Below are positions 27,542 to 36,299 of a stretch of 64,000 nucleotides of DNA, one piece after another (the stretch's first letter is position 1; each line of letters opens with the position of its first letter). The notes below the pieces were generated by a model. The model did no database searches, was not told the DNA's origin, and was given only the letters and a program-made list of their open reading frames with translations. Position numbers and translations under genes: made by a program. This DNA is from Fibrobacter sp. (GTDB taxonomy: Bacteria > Fibrobacterota > Fibrobacteria > Fibrobacterales > Fibrobacteraceae). The stretch covers positions 1 through 64,000 of the forward strand of contig JAFVTX010000041.1 in assembly GCA_017503015.1 (NCBI GenBank), in the 5' to 3' direction.

Positions 27542-27985
27542 CTAGTCAAAAATCAGCCAGAAAAGGAGCATACCGACGGCAAGCCCGCCCATAAAGGAGG
27601 AACTGGTCATCATGGCGGCCTGGCTCTTGGACTGTTTTTCCTTTTCCTTGCTCTTCTCGTTGGCCTCGATAGAAACGCTCAGGGCACGGGCGCAGGTCTC
27701 GTTGCTCTTCTTCATGGTCTCGTAACTCTGTTCCCAGTTCTTGGTCTTGGCCTGCTCCGAGTTGAGGGCGGCACGCAGGGAATCCTTTTCCACCGAGCAG
27801 GAACTGTCCGCAACAGCCATCAGGCTATCCCTGTGGACAATTTCCGACTTGAACTCTCCGCAGGTCTCCTGGGGAGCAGACATCGTTGCGGCGGAGTCAG
27901 CCGGGGCTGCAACATTGTCCGCGGCAGTCTCTGCGGCAAATCCCACCACACTAAACAACAACAATATGCAAAGAATTTTTCTCAT
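27542..27985 (-). CDS. Small secreted coiled-coil protein with C-terminal membrane segment
   Basis: The 147-residue protein has a signal peptide (MRKILCILLLFSVVGFAA), a polar Ala/Asp/Ser stretch, a Glu/Lys/Ser-rich helix (about 70-120) likely to form a coiled coil (EQSYETMKKSNETC, EKSKEKEKQSKSQ), and a C-terminal membrane segment (MGGLAVGMLLFWLIFD). I do not recognise the family. It sits in a run of minus-strand genes between the SUI1-like gene and the propeller gene. Confidence 0.65.
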   Translation of the reverse strand: MRKILCILLLFSVVGFAAETAADNVAAPADSAATMSAPQETCGEFKSEIVHRDSLMAVADSSCSVEKDSLRAALNSEQAKTKNWEQSYETMKKSNETCARALSVSIEANEKSKEKEKQSKSQAAMMTSSSFMGGLAVGMLLFWLIFD

Positions 27986-27988
27986 ATA

Positions 27989-28315
27989 TCATCCTCCAGC
28001 GAGCTTCACCGTATAGCCCTTCTTTTCCAGTTCGGCCTTTAGAATATTCCGCTTGTCGCCCTGGATTTCGATGTTGAAATCCTTCACCGAGCCGCCTACC
28101 CCGCATTTCTGCTTGAGGGTGCGGGCCAGTTCCTTCAGGTCGTCTTCGTCCAGGGGGATGCCGGTCACGACACTTGCCATCTTGCCGCCACCTAGCCGCT
28201 TGAGCTGGATACGCACCACGCCGTCGCCCTGAGGGCGTTCTGCCTTGGGCTTTTCTTCCTTGACGCGGCCGATACCGCTTGCAAAGACCAGCGTGGACCT
28301 ATCTTCTATCGACAT
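27989..28315 (-). CDS. SUI1/eIF1-like protein (YciH family)
   Basis: The 108-residue protein matches the SUI1 fold: VRIQLKRLGGGKMASVVTGIP, then LARTLKQKCGVGGSVKDFNIEIQGD and a final KKGYTVKLAGG. In bacteria such proteins can affect initiation-codon choice, but the role is not settled. GGAGG lies 5 bases before the ATG at 28315. Its start overlaps the end of the upstream small membrane gene by 17 bp, and 3 bases separate its stop from the next start, which points to an operon. Confidence 0.9.
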   Translation of the reverse strand: MSIEDRSTLVFASGIGRVKEEKPKAERPQGDGVVRIQLKRLGGGKMASVVTGIPLDEDDLKELARTLKQKCGVGGSVKDFNIEIQGDKRNILKAELEKKGYTVKLAGG

Positions 28316-28490
28316 CCTTGCCTCCCCTGCCAAAGACAAACCCGAGAACCACGGCTACCAACACGTAAAACAGCACCGCCGAAAGAAGCGCCACCATTTC
28401 GGAGCCGCTCCATTTTTCCACCTGCACAAAGAGCAGCACGGAGCACGGCATGGCCAACAGGAAAATGATTCCGGGAAGCTTATTCTTCAT
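28299..28490 (-). CDS. Small two-segment membrane protein
   Basis: The 63-residue protein has two hydrophobic segments (about 5-22 and 32-54) with a short polar loop and a basic end (GRGGKDVDRR). It overlaps the SUI1-like gene and shares its strand, which supports it as real. No clear ribosome site is seen. Function unknown. Confidence 0.55.
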   Translation of the reverse strand: MKNKLPGIIFLLAMPCSVLLFVQVEKWSGSEMVALLSAVLFYVLVAVVLGFVFGRGGKDVDRR

Positions 28491-28501
28491 ATAAGGAAAG
28501 T

Positions 28502-28569
28502 TAGTTAGAGAAATGTGTAATGTGAGATGTGAAGTGTGTAATTAGTCATCACACATTCCACACTCCACA
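28502..28569. repeat. 7-nt periodic tract with inverted arms, after the GH10 stop
   Basis: On the minus strand the tract reads TAATGTG, GAGTGTG, GAATGTG, TGATGAC, then TAATTAC, ACACTTC, ACATCTC, ACATTAC and ACATTTC. The two halves are roughly reverse-complementary. It begins directly at the TAA of the GH10 gene at 28570. Confidence 0.7.
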
Positions 28570-30213
28570 TTATTTCAATTCCACCATTTCACTCTTGCCG
28601 TTGACCGTCACCTTGTACTTGCCGGGGTAACCGCGGAACTTCACGTTGCCATCAGCGTCAGCCTTGAACGTGCCGTTGGTGGTCCATACCTTGTGCCACA
28701 GGTCGTAAATCAGCTTGCCGGCAGGCTTTTCGCGACCATCCATGGCCACGATACCGCCGTTCTTGACCCAGTGGCGGCCATCCCAGAAGCCCCACAGCAA
28801 AATGCCTTCTACCGCCGGGTGGCTGAAGGCGATGCGCAGAATCATCTCGTAGCGCTTGGCCTGTTCCTCTTCGCCAAAATACATGCCTTTCTGCCAGTCG
28901 CCAAAGTCCAGCTCCGTAATCTTGATGGGGAGCCCCAGAGAACCAAGCCTATCCAGGCGGGCCTTGATAAAGGCCGGATTCAGCTGGCGGTCGCCAAAGT
29001 GGCACTGCACGCCGATACCGTGCACGGGGACTTTCCGGTCCAGCATTCCCTTGACCAAATCGTAGAAGCGTTCCGTTTCGCCGGCGGACACCACGTTGTA
29101 TTCGTTGATGAACAGTCTAGCATCGGGGTCGGCACGGTGGGCCCACACGTGAGCACTGTCCAGCAGGTCCCAGCCGCACTTGTTAAAGATGTAGGGTTCG
29201 TGGAAAGCCTCGTTCCACACGTCGTATTCCTTGATGCGGCCCTTGTATTCCGAAACGTCGCGGGTGATGCGGTCCTTGATCTTGCCCGCGATTTCCTTGC
29301 AGCTGCCCTGGTTGCCAAAGTGCTTGTCATAGCCGTAACCCTGATGTCCCCAGATAAGCGTGTGGGCGCGGAAGCCCCACTTGTAGGCGTCCACGTAGTC
29401 CAGGTACTGCTTGAATTCGTCGCGGCGGATCTTCCCTTTCTTGGGCTCGTATTCCGGCCACTTGAACTGGTTCTCGGGAACGCCATACCAGAAATACTTG
29501 TTGGCGGTCTTACGGTACCAGGTCTCGATACTGTCCTTGCTGGCATTCAACGCAAGTGCCGTACCGAAGGGGAAAGCATGACGCATGAGTTCCACCTTTA
29601 CCTGCGCACCGGGAGCCGCCTTGAGGGTAAAATCTTTTTTGCGGAGGCTGTCGATACGGGCGGCAGAACCGTTGTACCAGCTCATGTCATCCAGGCCTTC
29701 CACCTCCTCGATGGTCACGTCGTCCATCTGCATCCAGCCCTTGGCAAGCCCCACGTGGAAAGTGACGTTGTTCAGGCCGTAACCTTTCTGGTCGGCAAGG
29801 AAAACCATGGAATAGGTCTTCCATTCGTTGGTAAGCAAGAAAGAGGCACTTTCCTTTTGACGGTAGTCCGGAGGGCCGCCCTGCACAATGGCGTTGATGG
29901 GCATGTTACCCTTGGCCTTGAAGGTAAGAGTATAGTAGGTGGAATCGGCAAGCCACTTGGGCGGCTGCAACTGCAGGCCCCAACTGGGGTTCGGAAGCTC
30001 GGTCACCGTGACCTTCACGCCTTCGCTGCCATCTACGCCAAGGCCTTTCTCGCCCAGCTTGCCCTCGTACTTGGCAGGGCCATCGGGGTTGTTCCAGATA
30101 TACCAGCCACCGTCGCCGTAGGCCAGGTCGCCGTTGTCCAGCACATTCTGGGCCAGGGCGAAAGCCGACAGGGCGCAAACCGCCACACTCACATTCTTGA
30201 AGGTCTTAAACAT
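28570..30213 (-). CDS. Secreted GH10 xylanase with N-terminal carbohydrate-binding domain
   Basis: The 547-residue enzyme has a signal peptide (about 1-21, ending FALAQ), an N-terminal beta domain (about 22-170) of the CBM4/9/22 type (WGLQLQ, KGWMQMDDVTIEE), and a GH10 barrel (about 185-500). By homology acid/base is E335 (DVWNEA) and nucleophile E434 (KITELD). A short C-terminal beta segment (GKYKVTVNGKSEMVELK) follows. The architecture differs from the two xylanases near 4-8 kb: the binding module is N-terminal and there is no basic tail. AAGGA lies 8 bases before the ATG at 30213. Activity on xylan is likely; other GH10 substrates cannot be ruled out. Confidence 0.93.
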   Translation of the reverse strand: MFKTFKNVSVAVCALSAFALAQNVLDNGDLAYGDGGWYIWNNPDGPAKYEGKLGEKGLGVDGSEGVKVTVTELPNPSWGLQLQPPKWLADSTYYTLTFKAKGNMPINAIVQGGPPDYRQKESASFLLTNEWKTYSMVFLADQKGYGLNNVTFHVGLAKGWMQMDDVTIEEVEGLDDMSWYNGSAARIDSLRKKDFTLKAAPGAQVKVELMRHAFPFGTALALNASKDSIETWYRKTANKYFWYGVPENQFKWPEYEPKKGKIRRDEFKQYLDYVDAYKWGFRAHTLIWGHQGYGYDKHFGNQGSCKEIAGKIKDRITRDVSEYKGRIKEYDVWNEAFHEPYIFNKCGWDLLDSAHVWAHRADPDARLFINEYNVVSAGETERFYDLVKGMLDRKVPVHGIGVQCHFGDRQLNPAFIKARLDRLGSLGLPIKITELDFGDWQKGMYFGEEEQAKRYEMILRIAFSHPAVEGILLWGFWDGRHWVKNGGIVAMDGREKPAGKLIYDLWHKVWTTNGTFKADADGNVKFRGYPGKYKVTVNGKSEMVELK

Positions 30214-30268
30214 AACTTTGTTCCTTGTGTTTGCTTGCAATATAAAAAGTTTTCTTAATTTTTATTAC

Positions 30269-31144
30269 ATGCACTACACTCCTTACCGCGATTTACTGCT
30301 GAAACTTTTCCCCAACTACCTGAAGGTGCGGAAGCTCCCCCTGAACGGTGGCATGAGCTGCCCGAACCTGGACGGCACCAAAGGTTTTGCGGGCTGCAGT
30401 TACTGCAACAACCGCAGTTTCAGTCCTGTCTTTGACCAGGCGCAGGTCGCCATCCAGGAGCAGTTGGACAAGTTCGTGCCAAAACTCCGGGAAAAGTACC
30501 CCAACGCAGGAATCCTCGCCTACCTGCAGCCCTACACCAACACCCATGCGCCTCTGAAAAAACTGCAGGGAATTATCGACCCGATCATCAAGCACAAGGA
30601 AATCGCGGGGCTTGCCATAGGCACCCGGCCGGACTGCCTGGAAGACGAAAAGATTGCCCACCTTGCGGAATTGAACCGCAAGAAGCCCATCATCGTGGAA
30701 ATCGGGTTACAGACGGCCAACGACCTGACCCTTGCCGCCATCAACCGGAGGCACACCCTGGCCGAATGGACCGATGCCGTCAAGCGCTGCCAAGGGGCGG
30801 GCCTCACCGTGACCACCCACGTAATTGTCGGGCTTCCTGGTGAGACACTCATAGACTTCAAGCATACCGCCGAAGTGATTCGCGATATGAAGCTTGCCGC
30901 CGTAAAAATCCACCCGCTGCATATCGTGACCGGAACAGTCATGGCCCAGGACTACATCGCGGGGCAGTTCAAGCTGCTGGAATTCGAAGAATACTGCTAC
31001 GCCGTGGCCGAAATGATCAAGATTATCGGGAAGGATACCGCCATCGAGCGGTTCAGCGGCGAGAGCCCCAGCGAGATGCTGATTGCCCCCAACTGGTGCG
31101 GCGAGCGGGACCGGATTATCGCCGAAGTAGAGAAACTGCTATAG
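30269..31144 (+). CDS. Radical SAM protein, YhcC/TIGR01212 family
   Basis: The 291-residue protein matches the YhcC-like radical SAM family, with PLNGGMSCPNLDGTKGFAG followed by CSYC, giving the cysteine cluster for [4Fe-4S] and SAM. NRRHTLAEW, TTHVIVGLPGE and VKIHPLHIVTGT are further family blocks. The substrate of this family is not settled. The ATG at 30269 fits the family's N-terminus (MHYTPYRD). It diverges from the GH10 gene, with 55 bp between starts. Confidence 0.88.
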   Translation: MHYTPYRDLLLKLFPNYLKVRKLPLNGGMSCPNLDGTKGFAGCSYCNNRSFSPVFDQAQVAIQEQLDKFVPKLREKYPNAGILAYLQPYTNTHAPLKKLQGIIDPIIKHKEIAGLAIGTRPDCLEDEKIAHLAELNRKKPIIVEIGLQTANDLTLAAINRRHTLAEWTDAVKRCQGAGLTVTTHVIVGLPGETLIDFKHTAEVIRDMKLAAVKIHPLHIVTGTVMAQDYIAGQFKLLEFEEYCYAVAEMIKIIGKDTAIERFSGESPSEMLIAPNWCGERDRIIAEVEKLL

Positions 31145-31271
31145 AAAAATGGCCCGCCTAACGCGAGCCACTTTCTTTAGTTTTCGCACCGAAGGTGCCA
31201 TTATATTACTCAAAGCATTCCGAAAGGATGCGACCTCAAACCTCAAAGGCCGAAGGCCGCCCTCAGAACCA

Positions 31272-31302
31272 ACAAGTAATTTTGCACCGCAAAATTACTT
31301 GT
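31272..31302. terminator. Perfect palindrome across the glyA stop codon, candidate terminator
   Basis: A 14-bp perfect stem (31272-31285 with 31289-31302) with a 3-nt loop contains the last glyA codons and the TAA (31295-31297). No T-tract follows on the minus strand, so it may protect the 3' end rather than terminate. Smaller CCGAAGG-centred hairpins lie in the same gap, at 31190-31202 and around 31245-31260. Confidence 0.55.
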
Positions 31303-32578
31303 ACAGCGGGTGCTTCTTGCAGAGAGCCACGATTTCTTCGCGGATCTTGGCGAGAGCGGCATCGTCGTCCTTGGCCTTGATGCAGCGGTCGATGATGCGG
31401 GTCACTTCGCGGGTGTCACTCTCGTCAAAGCCACGGGTCGTGATAGCGGCAGTACCGAGACGCACTCCGGACGGATCCATCGGCTTGCGCGGATCGAACG
31501 GGATGGTAGAACGGCTGCAGGAGATGCCGACCTTTTCCATAGCCACTTCGGCTTCCTTACCGGAAACGCCCTTGGAGGTCATGTCCACCACGATGAGGTG
31601 GTTGTCGGTGCCATCGCTGATGACCTTGTAGCCCAGCTTCATCATTTCGTCGGCCATGGCCTGAGCGTTCTTGATGACGTTCTTGGCGTAGGTCTGGAAT
31701 TCCGGCTGCAGAGCTTCGAGGAATGCAACGGCCTTGCCAGCGTTGATGTGGTCGTGCGGACCACCCTGCATGCCCGGGAACACGCCCTTGTCGATTTCCT
31801 TAGCGAGAGAAACTTCCTTGAGTTCGCCCTTCACCATCTTCTGGATGGTGCGGTCCTTGCACATGATGATAGCGGAACGCGGGCCACGGAGAGTCTTGTG
31901 AGTCGTGGTCGTCACGATGTCAAAATACGGCACCGGAGAATCGATTGCCTTACCGGCGATGAGGCCAGCGACGTGAGAAATGTCAGCCATGGTGAGGGCG
32001 CCGACTTCGTCGGCGATTTCCTTGAAGCGCTTCCAGTCGAGGTTGCGGCTGTAGGCAGAGAAACCGGCGAGGATCATCTTCGGCTTTTCGCGGAGAGCGA
32101 TTTCGCGAACCTTGTCCATGTCGATGCGGCCCGTTTCCTTATCGACTTCGTACTGCACGAAGTTGTAGAGCATGCCGGAGAAGTTCACCGGATGGCCGTG
32201 AGAAAGGTGTCCACCGTGGTCGAGCTTGAGGCCGAGGACCTTGTCGCCCGGTTTGAGGACGGCGAAATACACGGCGGCGTTGGCCGGAGAACCGGACAGC
32301 GGCTGGATGTTCACGTGGTCGCAACCAAAGAGCTTCTTGCAACGTTCGATGGCCAATGCTTCCATCTTGTCGATCACTTCGTTACCACCGTAGTAGCGCT
32401 TGCCCACGTAGCCTTCGCTGTACTTGTTGGTCAGCACGGAGCCCATGGCTTCCATGACGGCCTTGGAGGTGTAGTTTTCGGAAGCGATGAGTTCGATGCC
32501 ATATTCCTGGCGTTCGGCTTCTTCCTGGATGATGTTGTAGATTTCCGGATCGGTCTGTTGCAGTGTAGATTTGAGCAT
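31295..32578 (-). CDS. glyA: Serine hydroxymethyltransferase
   Basis: The 427-residue PLP enzyme converts serine and tetrahydrofolate to glycine and methylene-tetrahydrofolate. The family blocks run in order: ENYTSKAVMEAMGS, YYGGNEVID, NVQPLSGSPAN-like (VNIQPLSGSPANAA), MADISHVAGL, and TTTTHKTLRGPR with the PLP lysine. Codon choice is strongly biased as in acnA. AAGGAG lies 8 bases before the ATG. The gene stands alone, convergent with the YhcC-like gene. Confidence 0.97.
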   Translation of the reverse strand: MLKSTLQQTDPEIYNIIQEEAERQEYGIELIASENYTSKAVMEAMGSVLTNKYSEGYVGKRYYGGNEVIDKMEALAIERCKKLFGCDHVNIQPLSGSPANAAVYFAVLKPGDKVLGLKLDHGGHLSHGHPVNFSGMLYNFVQYEVDKETGRIDMDKVREIALREKPKMILAGFSAYSRNLDWKRFKEIADEVGALTMADISHVAGLIAGKAIDSPVPYFDIVTTTTHKTLRGPRSAIIMCKDRTIQKMVKGELKEVSLAKEIDKGVFPGMQGGPHDHINAGKAVAFLEALQPEFQTYAKNVIKNAQAMADEMMKLGYKVISDGTDNHLIVVDMTSKGVSGKEAEVAMEKVGISCSRSTIPFDPRKPMDPSGVRLGTAAITTRGFDESDTREVTRIIDRCIKAKDDDAALAKIREEIVALCKKHPLYK

Positions 32579-32682
32579 TTAGCTACTCCTTGATTTGTAC
32601 GCGGACAAATGTAGTAAAATAGAGCCTAGAAACTAGGGGTTAGGGGCTAGTGATGATAACAGAATCATCAAGATTCTCGCTG

Positions 32683-32717
32683 GAGTTTATCCCGCACTTG
32701 ATGCGGGACGAGAATGA
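32683..32717. repeat. Intergenic hairpin of the genome repeat type
   Basis: TCCCGCA and TGCGGGA form a perfect 7-bp stem (32690-32696 with 32702-32708), followed by CGAGAATGACGC. A short 7-nt periodic tract (TAGAAAC, TAGGGGT, TAGGGGC, TAGTGAT) lies just before it at about 32626-32653. The tract lies between glyA and the first SGNH esterase gene. Confidence 0.55.
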
Positions 32718-32751
32718 CGCAGACAGGGCTCAGTAAGAATCTATTTGATAC

Positions 32752-34500
32752 TCAACGAGTTACAGAATTACGGCGAAGAAATGTCTTTCGGTTCACTTCG
32801 TGACGGCGATGGTTCGCGCTACGAACCTTCTGACCAAGAGCATTGAATTTGGCAGAAGGCAAAACCAGAGATTCATCCTCATCATGTCTCTGATTTTCAA
32901 ATTTTCCCTTAAGGGCGGATGTGCCCTTCGGTGCACAGCCAGTCCGGTAAACGCCCCTCATGTCAAAGGCAATCATGTCGATATTGGGGCCGCCGTCAGA
33001 CGTTGTTGATTCAATGGTGAGGCTGAAATCCAGGGCATCCACCCACACATTTTCAACGTAAGCCGTATCCCAGGTATCCCAAGACTGAGTTGGCGGAAAA
33101 TCTACATCGTAAGTAAAATTGTCCACCGTTATTTTCATGGGCCTAGAAACGGCACCTCCATTGGAATACCTTACAAGGAGTCTTGCACTTTCGGCAGACT
33201 GGTCAGAGGTGATACGGTAAACCGCCTTGGAGGCTTCGGCGTTTGCAATATTGAAGAATCCTTGACCCGTATACCCCTCATGGTTGGAGTCCGTAGTTCC
33301 TTCTCCATCCTCCGGCATGCTCATATCGATAGGCGACAACCAGACACCGCCTGTTTCGCCCGTATAGCAGAGTTTCGGGTCGATGGTTGCTGCACTACTG
33401 CTGCTATTTTCCGTTGCAGAAGATGAACTGGAGTGAATCATTTCTTCGCCATGAGCAGTCTTCTGGCACGCCGCGCCGCCCTCAAAGACGGCCGTATAAG
33501 TCGCCCCACGGTGCAGCGTTTTATTTCCGTAATAATTAGAATCTGCCGTCAGCAGGTTGCAATCATCGTCGTACCAGCCTTGAAACTTTTTTCCAAAACT
33601 CCCGGGACTCACATGCAAGGTAAATGGGGCACCGCCGGGCAGTTTCTGATTGTGGGTAATCAAGCCACTGCTGCTAGAAACATTGGCCTTGACCGTAAAA
33701 TCGTATCGGGGCTTCAACGCCGACACCAGTCCCATCAAACTAGACTTTGCCTCGCCAGAAAGGTAGTCCTCGTTCAAAGCATTTTCCAGTTCCTCTGCAA
33801 TCCACTGGCAGTGTGCAATGGAACCCGATTCCTGAAAATGAGTGGTTCCATCGTTCGTGACCCCATCTGGATAATTCGGGTATTCTCCTTTCAGGAACAT
33901 CTTGAACTGGTAACGGGAAACATAATCGGGATTCCAGTTTTTGCTGTAGGAATTATAGGACTTGGCGTTCAGATTCACATAGGGAATATGGTTCGACTTT
34001 GCCAGTTCCAGCATCTTGCCGACTACGTCGTATTCCGTGAATATGTTGCGGCCATTTGCCCCCATGTTCATATTCATGGGAGTCACAAAAACAGGTGTGG
34101 CACCCCACGCCTTGGCAGAATCCACATATTGCTGAAGCCAATAGCCTAAAGAATCAAAAGGCACCTGGCGGCTGCTATTTCCAAAATAGCGGTCGTTATG
34201 ACCCCACTGGACAAAGAGAAAGTCCCCTTTTTGGACATCATTTTTCAAAGCGCCCAATCGACCTTCTTGAATAAAGGTCTTGGAACTACGGCCTCCGATA
34301 GCCACATTGTTCACCCTGACTCGGGAACCATCAAAAAAAGAACCGAGAATCTGTCCCCATCCGGTTTGTGGATAGACATTATCCCTGTAGGTGCAGACGG
34401 TAGAATCACCTACGATATGGATGGTAAAAGAGGAAGAATCCCCCAAGGCAACCAGGAGAAATGCCGCAGCGATGGCTAGAAATTTCAACACCGACTTCAT
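32752..34500 (-). CDS. Secreted SGNH/CE12-type esterase with CBM35-like module (rhamnogalacturonan acetylesterase-like)
   Basis: The 582-residue protein has a signal peptide, then an SGNH hydrolase domain (about 25-245) with block I IVGDST (Ser33), block II AIGGRSS (Gly70), block III VQWGHND (Asn102) and DGTTHF, which supplies the Asp/His. A beta domain with GWYDDDCNLL follows, then two poly-Ser linkers (SSSSSATENSSSSA) and a CBM35-like module (about 385-530) ending GGPNIDMIAFD. The tail is basic (NHRRHEVNRKTFLRR). It begins 2 bases after the stop of a paralogous esterase, downstream of a PL11 lyase, which supports removal of acetyl groups from rhamnogalacturonan. Confidence 0.87.
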   Translation of the reverse strand: MKSVLKFLAIAAAFLLVALGDSSSFTIHIVGDSTVCTYRDNVYPQTGWGQILGSFFDGSRVRVNNVAIGGRSSKTFIQEGRLGALKNDVQKGDFLFVQWGHNDRYFGNSSRQVPFDSLGYWLQQYVDSAKAWGATPVFVTPMNMNMGANGRNIFTEYDVVGKMLELAKSNHIPYVNLNAKSYNSYSKNWNPDYVSRYQFKMFLKGEYPNYPDGVTNDGTTHFQESGSIAHCQWIAEELENALNEDYLSGEAKSSLMGLVSALKPRYDFTVKANVSSSSGLITHNQKLPGGAPFTLHVSPGSFGKKFQGWYDDDCNLLTADSNYYGNKTLHRGATYTAVFEGGAACQKTAHGEEMIHSSSSSATENSSSSAATIDPKLCYTGETGGVWLSPIDMSMPEDGEGTTDSNHEGYTGQGFFNIANAEASKAVYRITSDQSAESARLLVRYSNGGAVSRPMKITVDNFTYDVDFPPTQSWDTWDTAYVENVWVDALDFSLTIESTTSDGGPNIDMIAFDMRGVYRTGCAPKGTSALKGKFENQRHDEDESLVLPSAKFNALGQKVRSANHRRHEVNRKTFLRRNSVTR

Positions 34501-34502
34501 GG

Positions 34503-36296
34503 CTATTTCACCTTGGCCCAAGTAGCGCTGAACCTGGCACTCCCCTGCCGGACCAAAACACGGTAAAGACCGGTGATTTTAACCATGGAAGATAGCGATA
34601 TGTCAGTTGCATTTTCAACATGCTTTTGGGCCACCAGGCGTCCAGTCATGTCATACACACTCACATGGGCCGGGCCACCACTAGGCAACTGAAGTCTTTC
34701 GCCGCGTAGGCCCATCGCAACTTCGCAGTTATCGTCGTTAGCACGGCAAATATTATCCACGCTGAACCCAAAGGCATCGATGTTTGGGCCCCCATCAGAA
34801 GTGGTTGAAATAAATTTCAATTCCCCTTTGCCCTTCACCAGGTCAAGGTTCACAAAAGCCGTGTCGTAAATTGACCAATCACCTGTCGGAGGACAATCTA
34901 CTAGATAATCATGATCCAAATAAATGTTCAAAGTCCTAGAAGTTTTTCCGCCATTGGCATAGATAATCCCCATGGTCACATAACCAGCCGAAGGAAATTC
35001 CATTTCGTAAGAAGCAAAGGAGTTTACCTTGTTGTCAAAATTCCAGTAGCCCGGTCCAAAGGAAAAACCAGCGTTGGAACTTTCAGTCCAACCGACATCG
35101 TAGCCATCCGGTTCAGAGGCATCAAACCATGTTTTTATATCCTTGTCAAGCGTTTCTATGTCGACAATTTCAACAGCCCCTGTGGGTGTCACCCCCTCTA
35201 TTTGTTTAGGAACCCCTTCTGGAAATTTTGTTAGGGGGGTACCATCTCCACCATAAACCTGAGCCTTTCCTCCGCCATAAACGGCTGTGTACTGAGTCGA
35301 GGCGGCTCCCATCGTGAAAGTGCAGATATATTCAGATTTAGCGGTGGTCACTGAATTTGCACACTTGTTTCCCTTACCATCGAACCAACCCACAAATGTT
35401 TTGCCCTCCTTGGGGGTCGTCTTCAAGGTCACGGGCATTCCCGCCGGGTAATAGGAACTGACGGTCGTGGCCTCTGCAGAACCCGCAGGACTCACCTTCA
35501 CGTCCACCTGGTACATGGGGGCCAAATTTTTTGCAAGATTCCGAACTTTTTCGTTTGTGTGGACACGCATCTGCTCTGTGGTGATGCGTCCAAATACAGT
35601 AGCACCATTCTGCTGCAAGTGAAGGTTATCATTGTTTCCATCGACATAAGTGGAATACTCGCCCTCGTCCAGCACCATATTCACATAGTGAAGGGCATAA
35701 TACTGCCCCACCGACAAAAGGTAATTACGGGAAAGGGTATCCATATCGATTAGGGGTACATTCAGCGAAGCCGCGATTTCCCGGGCCAGAATCGGATAGC
35801 CGTGATAGGATTCATAAACGGAATCTGGAAGCATGGAGGGTTCACATGCCTTATACCTATCGGTGGACATACTACAACGGTAATCGCTCCTACGGACAGG
35901 ATTGATTATAATAGGCGTCGCTCCGGCAGCAAGCGCCTCATTGGCCATAGCCGTTGTCGCTGTTACAAATTCTTCTTCGTTGCTATAGTTACGATCATTT
36001 ATGCCGAACTGGATAACTACAAAATCACCGGATTTAAGGCTAGACTTGACTGCCGCCCAATTCTTGTTGTAGTAGGTCATTGCCGCCGTGCCCCCAGCAC
36101 CCTTGTTTACAACAACCACATTGTCCGAATTCCAGAAATACTGGAATTCCTGGCCTATACCCCGTTTAGGATAGTAACCCTCGTTCCAGTCCTGCATGGT
36201 GGAATCGCCACACATATAGATGGTAATCTTTGCACACACCATCGGGACGAGAATCATCGAAGCGACAACGAAGATCTGCCAGATTCTGGAAAGCAT
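34503..36296 (-). CDS. Secreted SGNH/CE12-type esterase with CBM35-like module (second copy)
   Basis: The 597-residue protein has a signal peptide (1-22), an SGNH domain (about 23-250) with CGDST (Ser32), KGAGG, QFGINDRNY and DNLHLQQNG (Asp/His), then a bacterial-repeat-like domain (TFVGWFDGKGNKC) and a CBM35-like module (about 390-530) ending GGPNIDAFGF. The last ~65 residues (VSVYDMTGRLVAQKHVE..., GLYRVLVRQG) look like a type IX secretion sorting domain. It is a paralogue of the downstream gene, but the SGNH parts differ enough to suggest different substrates. Three bases separate its start from the lyase stop. Confidence 0.87.
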   Translation of the reverse strand: MLSRIWQIFVVASMILVPMVCAKITIYMCGDSTMQDWNEGYYPKRGIGQEFQYFWNSDNVVVVNKGAGGTAAMTYYNKNWAAVKSSLKSGDFVVIQFGINDRNYSNEEEFVTATTAMANEALAAGATPIIINPVRRSDYRCSMSTDRYKACEPSMLPDSVYESYHGYPILAREIAASLNVPLIDMDTLSRNYLLSVGQYYALHYVNMVLDEGEYSTYVDGNNDNLHLQQNGATVFGRITTEQMRVHTNEKVRNLAKNLAPMYQVDVKVSPAGSAEATTVSSYYPAGMPVTLKTTPKEGKTFVGWFDGKGNKCANSVTTAKSEYICTFTMGAASTQYTAVYGGGKAQVYGGDGTPLTKFPEGVPKQIEGVTPTGAVEIVDIETLDKDIKTWFDASEPDGYDVGWTESSNAGFSFGPGYWNFDNKVNSFASYEMEFPSAGYVTMGIIYANGGKTSRTLNIYLDHDYLVDCPPTGDWSIYDTAFVNLDLVKGKGELKFISTTSDGGPNIDAFGFSVDNICRANDDNCEVAMGLRGERLQLPSGGPAHVSVYDMTGRLVAQKHVENATDISLSSMVKITGLYRVLVRQGSARFSATWAKVK

Positions 36297-36299
36297 CGC

